A DNA stretch of 64,000 nt from Acidobacteriota bacterium. Lineage in GTDB: Bacteria; Acidobacteriota; Holophagae; Acanthopleuribacterales; Acanthopleuribacteraceae. The notes beneath the pieces were generated by a model that was given only the letters and a program-made list of their open reading frames with translations, was not told the DNA's origin and made no database searches. The first letter of the stretch is position 1, and each line of letters opens with the position of its first letter. This document shows positions 63,538-64,000 of this stretch, piece after piece. The position numbers were made by a program, and so were the translations under genes. The stretch spans positions 1 to 64,000 of the forward strand of contig JACJWC010000007.1 of NCBI GenBank assembly GCA_020637335.1. Reading direction: 5' to 3'.

Positions 63538-64000
63538 TTAGGGTTTCCTTTCTGTCACAAAAACGCGAACCTGCAGCGGAGCCAAGGTCAGGGACCAACC
63601 GGTTTCGGTTAAGCTGGGCCGATCGCCGTTTAGGCCATCTTCCAACGCGCTGATACCATCCTGAGCGGGAACCATCACAGTCGTTTCCAAGCCTGAGCGA
63701 TTGGCGGCTACCCAAACCCGCTCGCCCGATTCCGGGTCCTGACGCTCAAAGACCAACACATCGCCATCGGTTGAAAGTTCGCGGTAGGTTCCGACCATGA
63801 GGGCCGGATGCGCTTTGCGCAGGGCGATCCAATGGCGGTAGAAATCAAACATGTCCGTATCTTGAGGTAGCGCTTTACCCGGCAGGGTTTGGTTGTCGCC
63901 CCAGGGCATGTCTGAGCGGTTGTCGGGCCAATCACCGCCAATCCGAGCCACCTCTTCGCCGTAATAAATTACTGGTATACCTAATGTGGAAAGTTGCAGC
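63538..64000 (-). CDS. GH13 family alpha-glucosidase/amylase, C-terminal part (cut by right edge)
   Basis: The last 150 or so residues of a glycoside hydrolase that runs off the right edge. It reads TLGIPVIYYGEEVARIGGDW, then NRSDMPWGDN and FYRHWIALRKAHPALMVGTYREL, the typical end of the GH13 barrel, followed by a small beta domain to the stop. It is the most upstream gene of the glucan operon within the window and immediately precedes MalK. Catalytic residues lie outside the window. Confidence 0.85.
   Translation of the reverse strand, partial: LQLSTLGIPVIYYGEEVARIGGDWPDNRSDMPWGDNQTLPGKALPQDTDMFDFYRHWIALRKAHPALMVGTYRELSTDGDVLVFERQDPESGERVWVAANRSGLETTVMVPAQDGISALEDGLNGDRPSLTETGWSLTLAPLQVRVFVTERKP

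Overview
The window looks like chromosomal DNA from a Gram-negative heterotroph with an outer membrane. The signs are beta-barrel-like exports, a Tat-exported membrane-bound hydrogenase and a periplasmic binding-protein transporter. Several features point to Acidobacteriota, perhaps the Holophagae/Acanthopleuribacter side: CadC-like winged-helix regulators carrying repeats, FG-GAP/ASPIC proteins, a giant repeat protein with an exosortase-like segment in its middle, and many dispersed palindromic repeats. The placement is inference; no rRNA or tRNA gene was recognised.

Layout. 1-8.3 kb is a degraded mobile and polymorphic-toxin region: a Hint-domain fragment running off the left edge, a decayed IS200-type transposase, a decayed DDE transposase with a duplicated piece, an N-terminally truncated RHS protein with Hint and HNH-type toxin domains next to a candidate immunity gene, and one intact DDE transposase. 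8.3-21.4 kb holds an ATP-grasp ligase, a ChaN/EreA-like secreted protein, two membrane-anchored winged-helix regulators flanking a predicted barrel protein and a secreted partner, a DUF1963 lipoprotein and a CARDB-repeat protein. 21.7-33.0 kb is a complete [NiFe]-hydrogenase locus: small and large subunits, cytochrome b and maturation protease on the minus strand behind hypB; divergently hypA, a second hypB-like gene, hypF, hypC, hypD, hypE and a nickel-permease-like gene. The small subunit has the six-cysteine proximal-cluster pattern of oxygen-tolerant group 1d enzymes.

33.0-46.1 kb has a methyltransferase, a 2422-residue surface protein (six cysteine-bearing cadherin-like repeats followed by a beta-helix), three tandem tail-collar proteins, a beta-propeller protein, and a LysR regulator divergent from DoxX and SnoaL-like genes with a perfect palindrome between them. 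46.1-49.3 kb contains dispersed repeats and a TPR-methyltransferase that resembles eukaryotic PRMT9. 49.3-64 kb is a long minus-strand alpha-glucan uptake operon: GH13 enzyme (partial, right edge), MalK, MalE, MalF with an unusual N-terminal sensor-like region, MalG, two glucodextranase-C-like secreted proteins, a large porin-like barrel, an FG-GAP/ASPIC protein, a DUF4032 kinase-like protein and a second, exported GH13 enzyme.

Together the hydrogenase locus gives H2 oxidation in air with its own nickel supply and maturation set. The glucan operon gives a path from outer-membrane passage through periplasmic hydrolysis and binding to import. The repeats at 1.4-2.3, 19.6-21.7 and 46.4-49.2 kb mark gene-poor breakpoints between these modules.
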